Assembly: GCA_016650355.1 (NCBI GenBank) | Contig: JAENVX010000487.1 | Location: forward strand, 1 to 8,035 | DNA from: Bacteroidia bacterium | Lineage (GTDB): Bacteria > Bacteroidota > Bacteroidia > Cytophagales > Cyclobacteriaceae | Reading direction: 5' to 3' | DNA: 8,035 bases | Shown here: one piece after another, positions 6,901 through 8,035 of the stretch | How the letters are laid out: each line of letters starts with the position of its first letter | Position numbering within the stretch: the first letter of the stretch is position 1 | Notes under the pieces: model-generated | What the model saw: the letters and a program-made list of their open reading frames with translations, nothing else | The model's database searches: none | Told to the model about the DNA's origin: nothing | Position numbers and translations under genes: made by a program

Positions 6901-8035
6901 ATGGATATCTCCTACATTTTAAACGAACTTGGTGAAGAACGAGAAAATTATTTCAATGCCATCGCACCACCCATTATTCAAAGCAGCAATTTTGCATTTA
7001 AAAATGTAGCTGACTTCCGTAAAGGACTTTCCGATGAATACTATTCAACACTTTATTCTCGAGGCAACAATCCAACAGTTGATATTCTTCGAAAAAAACT
7101 GGCAGCGCTGGATGAAGCAGAAGATGCACTGGTATTTGGGAGTGGTATTGCTTCAATTAGCATTCCAATCCTTTCTATATTAAAACAAGGCGATCACGTT
7201 GTAAGCGTAGCAAAGCCATACAGCTGGACGATAAAACTTTTTGAAAAGGTTCTTCCAAAATTTGGTATCACGACCACATTCATTGACGGAACAAAAATTG
7301 AAAATTTTAAAAATGCCGTTCAGCCTAATACAAAACTTATTTACCTGGAGTCTCCCAATACATTTACCTACGAATTGCAAGATCTCGAGGCGGTTTCAAC
7401 ATTTGCGAAAAGCCAGCGCATTGTAACTATGATCGACAATAGTTATTCAAGCCCATTGTATCAGCAACCGTATAAGTTAGGAATAGACCTTGTCGCTCAG
7501 TCCGCTACAAAATTTATTGGTGGACATAGCGATGTAGTTGCTGGGGTGGTGACAGGATCAAAAACAATGATAAAAAAAATATTTGATGCAGAATTTCTAA
7601 ATATTGGTGGAAACATCTCTCCTATGAATGCCTGGCTGCTCATCCGTGGCTTACGGACGCTGCCCTTACGGCAAGAACGAATCTGCAGCACCACAAAAAC
7701 AGTTGTGGGTTTTCTAGCAAGTCATCCCAAAGTAGAAAAAGTCCTGTTCCCATTTCATCCATCCTTTCCGCAATATGAGCTTGCTAAAAAACAAATGAAG
7801 AATGCTGGAGGATTATTCAGCATTGTTCTAAAAGAAAAATCATTCGATGGAATAGAGAAGTTTTGCAACTCATTAAGACATTTTTTTCTTGCCGTTTCCT
7901 GGGGTGGTCATGAATCATTGGCGATCCCTGCTTTAGTGGGGATTAAAAAAGAGGATTTTGACTCAGAGAATATTGGCCACCGGGTGATTAGGTTATACGT
8001 TGGCTTAGAAGAACCAGATTATCTCATCGCGGATC
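6901..8035 (+). CDS. Cystathionine gamma-synthase / methionine gamma-lyase family PLP enzyme (3' end outside window)
   Basis: The frame is open from ATG 6901 to the right edge, giving 378 residues. Family members are about 380-400 residues, so only a short tail is missing. This fold-type I PLP family makes or breaks C-S bonds of cystathionine, methionine, cysteine or homoserine esters. YSRGNNPT (52-59) supplies Y52 and R54, which reach the PLP of the partner subunit. SGIAS (81-85) binds the phosphate, Y107 stacks on the ring, D179 in IDNSYSSP pairs with the pyridine nitrogen, K204 in SATKFIGGHSD is the Schiff-base lysine, and R364 in IRLYVGLE binds the substrate carboxylate. Unusual points are PYSWT where YGGT or YGCT is common, and ESPNTF where most members have ESPxNP. 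An in-frame TAA at 6889-6891 fixes the start. It lies 82 bp after the transporter with no terminator between, so co-transcription is plausible. The exact reaction cannot be assigned. Confidence 0.92.
   Translation, partial: MDISYILNELGEERENYFNAIAPPIIQSSNFAFKNVADFRKGLSDEYYSTLYSRGNNPTVDILRKKLAALDEAEDALVFGSGIASISIPILSILKQGDHVVSVAKPYSWTIKLFEKVLPKFGITTTFIDGTKIENFKNAVQPNTKLIYLESPNTFTYELQDLEAVSTFAKSQRIVTMIDNSYSSPLYQQPYKLGIDLVAQSATKFIGGHSDVVAGVVTGSKTMIKKIFDAEFLNIGGNISPMNAWLLIRGLRTLPLRQERICSTTKTVVGFLASHPKVEKVLFPFHPSFPQYELAKKQMKNAGGLFSIVLKEKSFDGIEKFCNSLRHFFLAVSWGGHESLAIPALVGIKKEDFDSENIGHRVIRLYVGLEEPDYLIAD

Noticed and set aside
7180..7694. Short ORFs within the last gene on either strand (7180-7380, 7241-7426, 7497-7694)
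   Set aside because: The plus frame from 6901 encodes a continuous PLP enzyme with all expected motifs across this region, so these are shadows.
1..8035. CRISPR arrays, tRNA or rRNA genes, insertion sequences, phage or defence genes
   Set aside because: I saw no regularly spaced repeats, cloverleaf-like sequence, transposase motifs or terminal inverted repeats. Coding content is ordinary metabolic and secreted-enzyme genes.

Overview
The window reads as chromosomal DNA from a Bacteroidota bacterium, most likely of the Cytophagales type. The reasons are the low-to-moderate GC, A-rich leaders in place of Shine-Dalgarno sites, the style of the secreted M1 metallopeptidases, a lipoprotein start of a kind common in that phylum, and a cystathionine-synthase-type PLP enzyme with Bacteroidota-like motif variants. 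The lineage is inferred from protein style; no rRNA or marker gene is present.

Layout. (1) Positions 1-3395, plus strand: two tandem paralogous M1 zinc metallopeptidases. The first is cut by the left edge and the second is complete with a signal peptide. A strong intrinsic terminator at 1114-1144 separates them. (2) Positions 3512-5094, minus strand: a probable two-gene operon, transcribed as an FMN nitroreductase (5094 to 4501) and then, 29 bp later, a fold-type II PLP enzyme that resembles eukaryotic serine racemase (4471 to 3512). It converges on the peptidase pair, and a candidate minus-strand terminator lies across the peptidase stop codon. (3) Positions 5272-8035, plus strand, diverging from the nitroreductase: a short lipoprotein ORF that looks like a decayed outer-membrane lipoprotein gene, a 12-TM APC-family amino acid transporter with a GTG start, and a cystathionine gamma-synthase/methionine gamma-lyase family PLP enzyme that runs off the right edge.

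The theme is peptide and amino acid use. Exported peptidases could release peptides or amino acids, an APC carrier could import amino acids, and two unrelated PLP enzymes could act on serine/threonine and on sulfur amino acids or related substrates. This link is inferred from proximity only. I found no RNA genes, CRISPR arrays, insertion sequences, phage genes or defence genes, and no intergenic gap reaches 300 bp. I see no convincing new system. The items most worth a second look are the apparent internal deletion plus frameshift in the lipoprotein, the serine-racemase-like enzyme with its metal site intact, and the focused divergence between the peptidase paralogues.
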